Assembly (NCBI GenBank): GCA_043101635.1 | Contig: JBICIE010000183.1 | Span: 1 to 6,105, forward strand | Length of the DNA stretch: 6,105 nucleotides | Source: CAYMJK01 sp043101635 | Lineage (GTDB): Bacteria > Planctomycetota > Phycisphaerae > Phycisphaerales > UBA1924 | Direction of reading: 5' to 3' | In this document: piece by piece, positions 1 through 6,105 of the stretch | How positions within the stretch are numbered: the stretch's first letter is position 1 | Layout: the number at the start of each line of letters is the position of its first letter | Program-made: the position numbers and the translations under genes | The notes under the pieces: model-generated | Seen by the model: only the letters and a program-made list of their open reading frames with translations | What the model was told of the DNA's origin: nothing | The model's database searches: none

Positions 1-212
1 CCGCTGGGCGGTGACTTCAACGGCGAGGTTCTTGACATCGCGTACCAGCGCGAAGGCTCCGAGGATGTGGTGTACGTCGCCGGGCGGTTCACGTTCGGCG
101 CCGGGGCTGCAGCGTACCACGTGATCCGCCCGGCGACGTACACCACATCCTCGGAGCCTTCGCGCTGGTACGCGATGTCAAGAACCTCGCCGTTGAAGTC
201 ACCGCCCAGCGG
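1..212. repeat. Perfect 87-bp inverted repeat with 38-nt spacer at the window edge
   Basis: Bases 1-87 are the exact reverse complement of 126-212. The spacer is 88-125. Position 88 against 125 is a T/T mismatch, after which 89-94 pairs with 119-124, so the stem nearly continues for 6 bp more. The left arm runs to base 1 and could extend past the window. The right arm sits in frame inside a propeller blade of the minus-strand gene, while the left arm carries the same blade residues on the plus strand (PLGGDFNGEVLDIAYQREG). A perfect palindrome of this size inside a repeat-protein gene fits a foldback chimera or contig-end artefact better than a functional element. A real inverted duplication cannot be excluded from the sequence alone. 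Confidence 0.97.
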
Positions 213-1400
213 CGTGAACCGCATGCCATCGAACAGCGCCACGGTCGTGGCCTTGAAGGCGCCGGCCGAGTCGAAGCCGCCTGCAACCCACAGGCGTTCG
301 CCCCTCCCATCATCGTGCACGGTCATGGCCGTGATCGGGTCCTTGCGCGGTGAGGTCGATTCCGGAAGGCTCGCCCACGCGGCTCCGTCCCAAACGGCCG
401 GGATGCTCAACTCGGCGCCGGTATCGTCTCGAAGGTCAGCCCCGACGTACAGCTTGGATCCCGATCCGTCATCGTGCACATACATGGCGCCGAGAGTCCT
501 CGCCTCGGCATCGCCTACGGTGCGCCACGTCGCGCCGTCCCAGCGTCCGAAGCCAAGCAGCGAGGTCCCCCCGGAGCCGCTCGGGCCCATCGCGTAGAGC
601 TCGCCCTTGAACACCTCGACACCAATGACCCGGTCGAGACCCTCCCCAAGTCGCGACCAGGCGCTGCCGTCCCACGCGGCGATGTTGTTGACCGGCATGC
701 CACCGACGGAGGTGATCTCACCGGCCACGACCAGCTTCGGCCCGGCGCCATCGTCGTACACCGCCATGTCGTGGACGACGCCATCGAGACCGGTGGCAAA
801 GAACTCCACCGGCTGCCAGGCCAGTCCATCCCACCAGGCGATGTTGTTGACGGTCGTGCTGCCGGAGAGTTCGAACTCGCCGGCGGCGTACAGCGTCGGC
901 CCGCGCCCATCGTCATAGACCGCCAGGGCGTTGACATAGCTGCTTTCAACCGGGTTCTGAAGGCCGTCGCCGAGAGGGCGCCACCCCTCGGCGTCGTATG
1001 CGGCGACCCCGACGGCGGGAACGGCGCCGGCGAGCCTGAAACTCCCGCCAACGACCAGCAGGTCCTGCGCGCCATCGTTGAACACGAGCGCATCAGCGAC
1101 GCTCCCGTCGGCGGCGGGATAGCTGACCCCGCCATCCAGATCCGACCACGCCGAGCCATCCCAGCGCGCGATGCTGTTCACATCAACGCCGCCGGCCATC
1201 TGGATGTAGCCGAAGGCAAACAGCGCGGGCCCCCGCCCATCGTCATACTGCAGGAACGCGTCGATGCCGGACCGGTACAGGTCCGCGCGCGGAGCGACAG
1301 ACCGCCACACGCCGTCGCACTGCGCCGCGGCGATGGAGGGAACGCATGCCGCGGCCGCGGCGCAGGCGACGATCCGTCTCGTGTGCCGTGATCGAAGCAT
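1..1400 (-). CDS. Secreted WDG-repeat beta-propeller protein, partial (C-terminus missing)
   Basis: The frame opens at the ATG at 1400-1398 and has no stop before the window edge (466 complete codons). The start follows the upstream gene's TAG directly. Residues 1-27 are a signal peptide: a basic start (MLRSRHTRR), an Ala-rich core and a likely cut in IAAA|QCDG. From about residue 48, blades of 45-60 residues repeat the pattern 'YDDGxGPxLYxxGxFxxAGxxxxNxIAxWDGxxW'. Examples are YDDGRGPALF near 52, YDDGRGPTLY, YDDGAGPKLV, HDDGSGSKLY and HDDGRGERLW. Seven blades are complete, one of them degenerate, and an eighth breaks after VYVAGR (Arg425). Beyond Arg425 the frame runs into an inverted copy of itself and reads residues unlike any blade (RPATYTTSSEPSRW), so only 126-1400 is reliable. 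Such proteins are commonly exported, and relatives usually end in a GC-type dockerin, which is not visible here. Function is unknown; a surface or binding scaffold is inferred. Expression probably depends on the operon and on coupling to the preceding gene. Confidence 0.85.
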   Translation of the reverse strand, partial: MLRSRHTRRIVACAAAAACVPSIAAAQCDGVWRSVAPRADLYRSGIDAFLQYDDGRGPALFAFGYIQMAGGVDVNSIARWDGSAWSDLDGGVSYPAADGSVADALVFNDGAQDLLVVGGSFRLAGAVPAVGVAAYDAEGWRPLGDGLQNPVESSYVNALAVYDDGRGPTLYAAGEFELSGSTTVNNIAWWDGLAWQPVEFFATGLDGVVHDMAVYDDGAGPKLVVAGEITSVGGMPVNNIAAWDGSAWSRLGEGLDRVIGVEVFKGELYAMGPSGSGGTSLLGFGRWDGATWRTVGDAEARTLGAMYVHDDGSGSKLYVGADLRDDTGAELSIPAVWDGAAWASLPESTSPRKDPITAMTVHDDGRGERLWVAGGFDSAGAFKATTVALFDGMRFTPLGGDFNGEVLDIAYQREGSEDVVYVAGRITWYAAAPAPNVNRPATYTTSSEPSRWYAMSRTSPLKSPPS

Positions 1401-1403
1401 CTA
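1398..1403 (-). promoter_or_regulatory. Stop-start junction TAGATG (possible translational coupling)
   Basis: The TAG of the delta-60 propeller gene (1403-1401) is followed directly by the ATG of the next gene (1400-1398), in the same reading register. No strong purine-rich Shine-Dalgarno stretch is seen at the normal distance; only a GGGG lies about 10 nt upstream of the ATG. Reinitiation after termination would explain the start, but this is inferred. Confidence 0.55.
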
Positions 1404-3722
1404 GGGGCACCCCATGGCGAATTCGTTCTGGAACGCGAGGAAGTCGAACAGGTCGAAGATCCCGTCGCCGGTGAAGTCGGCGATCGGATCTCCCACCGCA
1501 AACAGGTTCTGGAACTGCAGGAAGTCGAAGAGGTCGAGCGCGCCGTCGCCGGTAAGATCTGCGCGGCACGGGCTGCCGATGGGAAGGATGGCCAGGTTGG
1601 GCATGTAGACGCCGCCGATATGCCCGGGAGCGCTGACGATCGCCTCGCGGGCGGTCGCGTAGCGTACACGAAGCTCCGGATAGGGCCAGGGGCATGGAAT
1701 CAGATCGGGCAACTGGAAGATGGCATTGTCGGTCACGGGCTCGCCGTGTATCGATGAGAAGCTCCCGCCGACGATGAGCAGGTCTGCGCCCACGGTCAGG
1801 GCGCGGATCGAGTCGCTCCCGCCCAGGCCGAACTCCCACAGCGCTGCCGGCGCCAGACGTCGCGTCGCCGGATCGGTTCCTTCGAACACCGCCAGTCGCG
1901 GGCGGATCTCCCCGCCGATGGCGTCGAAGCGTCCGCCGACGATCACCTTGTCCTTCCAGGTCGCAACAGCGCGGACATCGCCATCCGCCATGGGATCCCA
2001 CGATGTCAGCTTGCCCGTGCGAGGCTCGAGTTCGGCAAGTTCGGCGCGCACCGCCGGAGGCTCGGTCTGCTCGATCCGGGTCAGCGCGTACAGGTACGAG
2101 TCGCTTGCCGCCAGCTCCGTTCCGATCGACAGCGGTTCGATGAACCACAGCGTGTCGCCGAACTGCTCGTCCAGACCATACAGGATCCCGCTGAACATCG
2201 CATGGATCTCGCCATCGGTCCGGACCATCGCCTGCACGCCGAACTGCGATACCGGACGGCTGATGGCGTGGTCGAAGCTCAGGTCAAGCGATCCATCCAC
2301 GGGCGACACCGCGGCCAGCCCGTTGACGACAAGTCCATCGATCTTCTCGAACGTCCCGCTCAGGTAGATGCGATCCGCCGTCGCAACGAGGTCGTATACG
2401 ACGAAGGAGGCGTCGCGATCCCGCTTCTCCAGCGCGGGATTCCATGGCAACAGCGCGCCGGTGTCCAGGTCGTACGCCGCGGCGCCCGCCCGCGGCACGC
2501 CTCCGATGACGACGAAGTCGCCGCCGACGATCACGCCGCGCGAGTCGGGCCAGACCGCCGTCGCCTTCCCCCCGACCATCGGGGCCCAGGGCGAGAGGTC
2601 ACCCGAGACCGGATCGACGATGGCAAGTGTGCGGCGGTCCTTTGCGTTGATCCGATCGAACTCGCCGGCAAGGGCCAGGCCGAAGGCCGTCATCGCGAGC
2701 GAGGAGACCTCCGGTGTGCTCTGCGCGCTGACCGACACATCGAACGGAAGCACATCGGCCGTCGCGCGATCGACCGCGGCGATCTGGGTCCGTGTGACGC
2801 CGCCGATCGTGTCGAACCGGCCGGCCGCGTAGATCGTGTCGTCGGTCGCCAGCAGATCGCGGACGCCGCCGCCGTCGATCGTGACCGACCACCCGGTCTC
2901 TGCGCCGCTGATGGCGTCGACTTCGACGATCAGCCGACCCGCCAGGCCGCTCGGCAGCCGCATGTCGCCGAACAGGTAGACGCTGTCCCCGGCCACCTCG
3001 ATCGGTCCGGCGCCTCCCCAAGCCAGGGGGTTCCATGGCGTCAGGTCAAGCTGCGGCCCCTCGAAGGAGGCGGCCCCGTTTCTGGGCTCGCCCGCGATGG
3101 TCGTGAATCCGCCAGTGACGTACAGGCGGCCATCGGCAACGACAATCCGGTCCAGAAACGAGTCCGTCGTCGGCGCCCAGCCCAGGAGGGCGCCGGTCGT
3201 CGCGTCGACCGCCGCGAGCCCCGGTCGGAAGACGCCGTTGATGGAAGTGAAATCGCCCGTCATGATGAGCACGTTGTCGAGCCGGGCAAGCTGGTAGATT
3301 TCGGTCGATGTGCCGCCCTGCACCAGCACCGGCAGGTCGATCAGTTGCCCCTGCGAATCGATGTGCGCCAGATGGGTAACGCCCACCCCGTTGACGATGC
3401 GGAAGTCGCCACCGATGAACCACCCGCCGGCGCCATCAGGGGTCGCCGCCTCGACCCGGCCCTCGATGTGGACGAAGTCGCGCTGCGGCGCCCCCGTGTC
3501 GTCCAGGAGCGCAAACGGGCCGGTCGGTGGCCCAACCTGGTCGAACCCGCCCGCGACATACAGGGTCCGGCCGTGGATGCCGACTGCCCAGGGGCCCGAG
3601 TTCGGGACCACCTGCAGGTCGGTTCGCGGCGTGAGCGAGGGACACTGCGCAAAGGCTGAGGCTGCGACAAGCGCCAGCGTCAGGCTTGCCACCAGAACCG
3701 GACTGGGAGTGGTGCGAATCAT
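1401..3722 (-). CDS. Secreted delta-60-type beta-propeller protein with C-terminal GC-type dockerin
   Basis: A 773-residue protein, ATG at 3722. A signal peptide covers about residues 1-25 (MIRTTPSPV start, hydrophobic core, likely cut AFA|QCPS). Residues ~45-665 hold about ten or more repeats spaced near 50 residues, patterned as 'LYVxGGFxxIxGxxRxxLAAVDxxTGxLxxWxP'. Clear instances are YVAGGF at 55-60, FIGGDF at 102-107, IMTGDF at 153-158 and YVTGGF at ~201-206. Later ones are YAAGRF, ALAGEF, VIVGGDF, YLSGTF, VIVGGRF and LIVGGSF. This matches the delta-60/DUF5122 propeller pattern known from bacterial exported proteins. A Pro-rich linker (PCPWPYPELRV) precedes the dockerin at 719-773. No catalytic motif was seen, so the role is probably structural or binding, outside the cell. 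The gene starts 14 nt after the beta-helix gene and ends flush with the next start, so co-transcription is likely. The exact number of blades and whether they form one or two propellers cannot be settled by eye. Confidence 0.92.
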   Translation of the reverse strand: MIRTTPSPVLVASLTLALVAASAFAQCPSLTPRTDLQVVPNSGPWAVGIHGRTLYVAGGFDQVGPPTGPFALLDDTGAPQRDFVHIEGRVEAATPDGAGGWFIGGDFRIVNGVGVTHLAHIDSQGQLIDLPVLVQGGTSTEIYQLARLDNVLIMTGDFTSINGVFRPGLAAVDATTGALLGWAPTTDSFLDRIVVADGRLYVTGGFTTIAGEPRNGAASFEGPQLDLTPWNPLAWGGAGPIEVAGDSVYLFGDMRLPSGLAGRLIVEVDAISGAETGWSVTIDGGGVRDLLATDDTIYAAGRFDTIGGVTRTQIAAVDRATADVLPFDVSVSAQSTPEVSSLAMTAFGLALAGEFDRINAKDRRTLAIVDPVSGDLSPWAPMVGGKATAVWPDSRGVIVGGDFVVIGGVPRAGAAAYDLDTGALLPWNPALEKRDRDASFVVYDLVATADRIYLSGTFEKIDGLVVNGLAAVSPVDGSLDLSFDHAISRPVSQFGVQAMVRTDGEIHAMFSGILYGLDEQFGDTLWFIEPLSIGTELAASDSYLYALTRIEQTEPPAVRAELAELEPRTGKLTSWDPMADGDVRAVATWKDKVIVGGRFDAIGGEIRPRLAVFEGTDPATRRLAPAALWEFGLGGSDSIRALTVGADLLIVGGSFSSIHGEPVTDNAIFQLPDLIPCPWPYPELRVRYATAREAIVSAPGHIGGVYMPNLAILPIGSPCRADLTGDGALDLFDFLQFQNLFAVGDPIADFTGDGIFDLFDFLAFQNEFAMGCP
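1404..1568 (-). other. GC-type dockerin domain of the delta-60 propeller protein
   Basis: The final 55 residues (719-773) begin CRADLTGDGALDLFDF and end AMGCP before the TAG. There are two dockerin/EF-like calcium loops, DLTGDGALDLFD and DFTGDGIFDLFD, each with Asp at loop positions 1, 5, 9 and 12 and Gly at 6. Each is followed by a helix of the type FLxFQNxF. The flanking Cys residues, at the first position and next to last, could form a disulphide that closes the domain. In cellulosomes dockerins bind cohesins; the partner of this planctomycete type is not evident here. Confidence 0.9.
1423..1456 (-). repeat. 34-nt exact direct repeat, copy in the propeller gene (mate at 3759-3792)
   Basis: The 34 bases here are identical to 3759-3792 and encode the second dockerin helix in both genes (LFDFLAFQNEF). 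Sequence on either side diverges at synonymous and non-synonymous sites. This suggests recent duplication or gene conversion of the anchor module, or strong constraint. Confidence 0.85.
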
Positions 3723-3732
3723 GTCTCTCGGT

Positions 3733-3736
3733 CTCC
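3733..3736 (-). promoter_or_regulatory. Ribosome binding site for the delta-60 propeller gene
   Basis: The 14-nt gap between the beta-helix stop and this start reads GGAGACCGAGAGAC on the minus strand. GGAG directly follows the upstream TGA and lies 10 nt before the ATG at 3722, slightly long but usable. It supports this ATG and fits coupled translation. Confidence 0.6.
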
Positions 3737-5914
3737 TCAGCCGCAGCCGCGCCCGAACTCGTTCTGGAACGCGAGGAAGTCGAACAGGTCGAGGACGCCA
3801 TCCCCGGTGAAGTCTGCTCGCGGATCACCCGCGCCGAAGAGGTTCTGAAACTCGAGGAAGTCGAACAGATCCAGGATGCCGTCGCCGGTCAGGTCGGCGC
3901 GGCACATCGCCGGCGAGGCTTCATACGCGCCGATGTCGACAAGCGGGGCCATGCCGCGGCCGGTATCCGGCACGGCCGGATCGTCAACGCGGCGATCGCC
4001 GCCGTCCAGCGCAAATGGCGCCGGCTCGGTCACGTCACCGTCTCCATCGAGATCGGCCCAGTCGAGGCCGATCAGGTCGTTGGCGCCACGATCGCGGCCC
4101 GGCGAGCCGGCGCCAAGACGCACGGATTCATCGCCTGTCAGCGGCGTGCCGTCCGGCCCGAGCGGGTCGACCAGCAGCGGATCGTCCCCGAAGCTCTGCT
4201 CCCCCGGAAAGCCGCCGCTCCATCCCTCCAGGATCGAGAAACTGACACGCAGGTTCTCCGGGCTGAAGTCACGCAGGCTGAGCTGGCGCTCTTCGGGGCC
4301 CGGCTCGATCGACGTGTTGCCCCAGAGCACCGTGTTCGCCAGGATCAAGGTGTGCCCCGGCAACGCCGTGATCGCTCGGCGCACCCCGCCGCCGAGATTC
4401 GCCGCACGGTTCAGCGCGATCGTCGATCCGGACACCTCCAGCGAATCCAGCGCCACAATGGCGCCCCCGTCGAAGAGCCGGGCCTCGTTCGAGAACAGAG
4501 CCGAGTTGGAGATCCGAACGAAGTGCGCTGCGATGGCGCCCCCGGACTCACCAGCCCAGTTCGCGCGGAGGGTCGAGTTGTGGATGTCCACGGTCGCCAC
4601 CGCCGCCGCCGCGATGGCTCCGCCGCTGGAGAATGCCCAGTTGCCAATCAGATCACAGCGGGTGAGAAACAGCTCGCCTGCCTCGACGGAAGCGGCCCCG
4701 CCGGAGGAGGCCGCGTTGTCTTCAAAGCGGCAGTTGTCGCACGTGAGCACCCCGACGTTCACGCTTACCGCGGCGCCGGAGCCATAGGCCCGGTTGGAGA
4801 TGAACGCACAGTCGCGCAGTTGCATCCTCGAGTGATACACGCGGATCGCGCCGTTCCGATCAGTCAGTGGCTGGCCGGTGTCGTCCGTGCCGTTGCGAGA
4901 CCATGTGCAACCGGTGAACATAGGACCCTCGCTGTCCTGACAATACAGCGCGCTGCCCTCTCGAGCCCGGTTCAGCTCGAAGTGCGAATCGTCGACTCGC
5001 GGCGCCGACATCAGGCAGAACATGGCCCCGCCCTCTACCGCCTCGTTGCCGGTAAAGGTGCATGCCCGAACCGTCGCCGGCGACGTGATAAGATGCAGCC
5101 CTCCCCCTCGCCACGCATCATTGCGCTCGAACAGGCAGCCCTCGAGAACCGCCGAGCTGTCCAGCAGCGTCACCCCGGCCCCCCATCCAGGCGTCGAATT
5201 GTCGAGGAACGCACATTCGCGCACGAGGGCGCTCGAATCCTCGAGGAACAGACCGCCGCCGCGCTCATCAGGCGTCGTCGAGAGCGAGACCTCGCACCGC
5301 TGGATGACGATGCGCTCCAGCAGCGGGTCGCCGCTGACCACATGGATGCCGCCACCCTCTCGATCCGCATGGCAGTCCTGGATCACGCAGTCGCGGATGA
5401 TCGGCGATGCGCCGGCGATGGCGATCCCCCCGCCTTTCTGCTCCGTGTCCGTCACACCATCGGCCTGGCCTCCGGTGATGGTGACCCCGTCGAGGATCGC
5501 CGAGTCGTCGGTCAGCCGGAACGAGACGACGTGCAGCACGTTGTCCCATCGCTCCGTGAACCCCGGCCCGTCGTTGCCCAGCAGGTCGCCCGAGAGCACC
5601 GTGCGATACAGTGCCGGATCGCGCTGGTCTCGGGCCGTTTCATCGCCCCGGAAACCCCCATAGACCGCCAGGCGGCTTCGCATCTGGAAGGTCGCAGTCA
5701 CGTCCCGTTCCGACGGCTTGTAGACGCCCTCGGCGATCCAGATCTCCGTCGCCCCGGCGAGGGGAGGAAGGGCATCCTGGAGATCGTTGTAGGCGGTCGC
5801 CCAGCTTGCGCCGTCACCGCCCGGCGGAGCGTCCGCATCAACGTAGGTGATCATCTGGGCCGCCGCGCCGGAAGTGGCGACCACGGTCGCGAGAGCAATG
5901 AACATGGTGCGCAC
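3737..5914 (-). CDS. Secreted right-handed parallel beta-helix protein with choice-of-anchor-Q-like region and GC-type dockerin
   Basis: A 725-residue protein starting at GTG 5914, with a possible ATG three codons in at 5905. A signal peptide runs to about residue 19 (cut GAAA|QMIT). Residues 22-67 form the N-terminal cap common in these exported proteins: YVDADAPPGGDGASWATAY, then LQDAL and EIWIAEGVYKP. Residues ~75-560 are beta-helix coils with recurring 'GGG(I/L)...xxCxFxxN' units (RECAFLDN, EGCLFERN, RACTFTGN, RDCAFISN), resembling the chlamydial polymorphic outer-membrane repeat. Residues ~603-665 (GSPGRDRGAN ... VDIGAYE) look like the choice-of-anchor Q region, with an inserted Asp-rich DLDGDGDVTE. 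The dockerin is at 671-725. Similar folds occur in pectate lyases and in adhesins, but no lyase active-site set was recognised, so binding or surface structure is more likely. It lies 14 nt after the upstream gene and 14 nt before the propeller gene. Confidence 0.92.
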   Translation of the reverse strand: MRTMFIALATVVATSGAAAQMITYVDADAPPGGDGASWATAYNDLQDALPPLAGATEIWIAEGVYKPSERDVTATFQMRSRLAVYGGFRGDETARDQRDPALYRTVLSGDLLGNDGPGFTERWDNVLHVVSFRLTDDSAILDGVTITGGQADGVTDTEQKGGGIAIAGASPIIRDCVIQDCHADREGGGIHVVSGDPLLERIVIQRCEVSLSTTPDERGGGLFLEDSSALVRECAFLDNSTPGWGAGVTLLDSSAVLEGCLFERNDAWRGGGLHLITSPATVRACTFTGNEAVEGGAMFCLMSAPRVDDSHFELNRAREGSALYCQDSEGPMFTGCTWSRNGTDDTGQPLTDRNGAIRVYHSRMQLRDCAFISNRAYGSGAAVSVNVGVLTCDNCRFEDNAASSGGAASVEAGELFLTRCDLIGNWAFSSGGAIAAAAVATVDIHNSTLRANWAGESGGAIAAHFVRISNSALFSNEARLFDGGAIVALDSLEVSGSTIALNRAANLGGGVRRAITALPGHTLILANTVLWGNTSIEPGPEERQLSLRDFSPENLRVSFSILEGWSGGFPGEQSFGDDPLLVDPLGPDGTPLTGDESVRLGAGSPGRDRGANDLIGLDWADLDGDGDVTEPAPFALDGGDRRVDDPAVPDTGRGMAPLVDIGAYEASPAMCRADLTGDGILDLFDFLEFQNLFGAGDPRADFTGDGVLDLFDFLAFQNEFGRGCG
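3740..3904 (-). other. GC-type dockerin domain of the beta-helix protein
   Basis: The final 55 residues (671-725) begin CRADLTGDGILDLFDF and end GRGCG before the TGA. Both calcium loops are intact (DLTGDGILDLFD and DFTGDGVLDLFD), each followed by FLxFQNxF. It differs from the propeller's dockerin at about ten positions, mostly in the inter-loop linker (GAGDPR against AVGDPI) and the tail. The Cys pair sits at identical positions. Confidence 0.9.
3759..3792 (-). repeat. 34-nt exact direct repeat, copy in the beta-helix gene (mate at 1423-1456)
   Basis: Identical to 1423-1456 and in the same place within the dockerin-coding segment, over the second helix. See the mate for interpretation. Confidence 0.85.
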
Positions 5915-5919
5915 GATTG

Positions 5920-5925
5920 TTCCCC
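5920..5925 (-). promoter_or_regulatory. Shine-Dalgarno-like GGGGAA deciding the GTG start of the beta-helix gene
   Basis: On the minus strand the gap after the upstream TAG reads CGCGGGGAACAATC and then GTG. GGGGAA ends 5 nt before the GTG at 5914 but 14 nt before the alternative ATG at 5905, which favours GTG. Either start leaves a working signal peptide. Confidence 0.5.
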
Positions 5926-5928
5926 GCG

Positions 5929-6105
5929 CTATGGACAGCCAGCCCCGAACACGTTCAGGTACTCCAGGAAGTCGAAAAGATCCCAGAGGCCATCGCGTGT
6001 GAGGTCGGCCTCTATCCTCTGGAGCGCAAAGGCGTTCTGAAACTCCAGGAAGTCAACGACATCAAGCAGACCGGCGCGATTGAAGTCGGCGAGGCACTGC
6101 GGCGC
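5929..6105 (-). CDS. C-terminal end of a GC-type dockerin-anchored protein (partial)
   Basis: An open frame enters from the right edge and ends at TAG 5931-5929, giving 58 residues. It begins APQCLADFNRAGLLDVVDF and ends LNVFGAGCP. Residues 4-58 align without gaps to the 55-residue dockerins of the two downstream genes, with the Cys pair conserved. The first loop (DFNRAGLLDVVD) has Ala where Asp is expected at loop position 5. The second (DLTRDGLWDLFD) keeps all its acidic ligands. The inter-loop linker (ALQRIEA) is unlike the GDP-type linker of its neighbours. What lies N-terminal of the dockerin cannot be seen. The stop is 14 nt before the beta-helix start, so it is probably the same operon. 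Confidence 0.85.
   Translation of the reverse strand, partial: APQCLADFNRAGLLDVVDFLEFQNAFALQRIEADLTRDGLWDLFDFLEYLNVFGAGCP
5932..6096 (-). other. Divergent GC-type dockerin domain with a degenerate first loop
   Basis: 55 residues with Cys at positions 1 and 54 and two loop-helix units. Loop 1 has D1, N3, G6, D9 and D12, but Ala at position 5. Loop 2 is complete. The second helix reads FLEYLNVF in place of FLAFQNEF. The domain is clearly homologous to the other two but has diverged much further. Confidence 0.8.

Noticed and set aside
1..212. Transposon end, attachment site, integron site or transcription terminator
   Set aside because: The arms are protein-coding blade sequence, there is no transposase or integrase nearby, no T-tract follows the stem, and the stem is much longer than a terminator.
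67..597. 176-codon plus-strand open frame starting in the palindrome
   Set aside because: Its first residues (MVYVAGRFTF) look like a blade only because the left arm is an inverted copy of the gene. Past the arm the sequence is a shadow of the minus-strand gene.
474..1391. 305-codon plus-strand open frame opposite the WDG propeller gene
   Set aside because: Another in-register antisense shadow. The minus frame has a signal peptide and seven clear blades.
1..1400. CRISPR array or tandem DNA repeat from the repeated 'gatgatgggcgggggcc'-like coding motifs
   Set aside because: These recur at blade spacing (about 150-180 nt) with variable sequence and follow the protein repeat YDDGxGP, so they reflect protein repeats.
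2202..3659. 485-codon plus-strand open frame opposite the delta-60 propeller gene
   Set aside because: It has the same register relation to the sense gene and an Arg/Asp-rich composition with no domain. The minus strand has a signal peptide, ordered repeats and a dockerin.
1404..3904. Cellulosome component
   Set aside because: The dockerins are of the planctomycete Gly-Cys-ending type, and neither cohesins, carbohydrate-binding modules nor recognisable glycoside hydrolase domains are present.
3686..6040. 784-codon plus-strand open frame opposite the beta-helix gene
   Set aside because: It is in exact codon register with the minus-strand gene, so it stays open because TTA, CTA and TCA codons are rare in high-GC coding DNA. 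Its product is Arg-rich, lacks a signal peptide or any recognised domain, and runs across gene boundaries.

Overview
The window is high-GC DNA, roughly two-thirds G+C by eye. It codes almost entirely on the minus strand for secreted repeat proteins. Three findings point to a planctomycete, most likely class Phycisphaerae: the C-terminal anchor built of two dockerin/EF-like loops and ending Gly-Cys-X (the 'GC-type dockerin'), the mature N-termini that begin Gln-Cys after an Ala-rich signal peptide, and the mix of propeller and beta-helix scaffolds. The organism assignment is inference from family knowledge, since no marker gene is present.

Layout in transcription order (right to left). (1) 6105-5929: last 58 codons of a gene whose body lies outside the window; all that remains is a GC-type dockerin with a degenerate first calcium loop. 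(2) 5914-3737: a 725-residue secreted right-handed beta-helix protein with Cys/Asn-laddered coils, a choice-of-anchor-Q-like region and a GC-type dockerin. (3) 3722-1401: a 773-residue secreted delta-60-type beta-propeller protein with the same dockerin. (4) 1400 to the left edge: the N-terminal part of a second propeller protein, of a different repeat class ('YDDGxGP...GGxF...WDG').

Spacing is 14 nt, 14 nt and 0 nt (TAG directly followed by ATG), so the four genes look like one transcription unit. Its promoter and terminator both lie outside the window. All the products appear to be exported, and the three whose C-termini are visible share one anchoring module. The likely common theme is a set of surface or extracellular proteins using one attachment system. 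No enzyme active site was recognised, and the partner that binds the dockerins is not encoded here.

The most anomalous feature is at the left edge. Bases 1-87 are a perfect reverse complement of 126-212, around a 38-nt spacer, in the middle of a propeller blade of gene 4. The family pattern breaks at this point. The simplest reading is a foldback (library or assembly) chimera at a contig end, so sequence left of about position 125 should not be trusted as the native continuation of the gene. I found no CRISPR array, RNA gene, mobile element or defence system.
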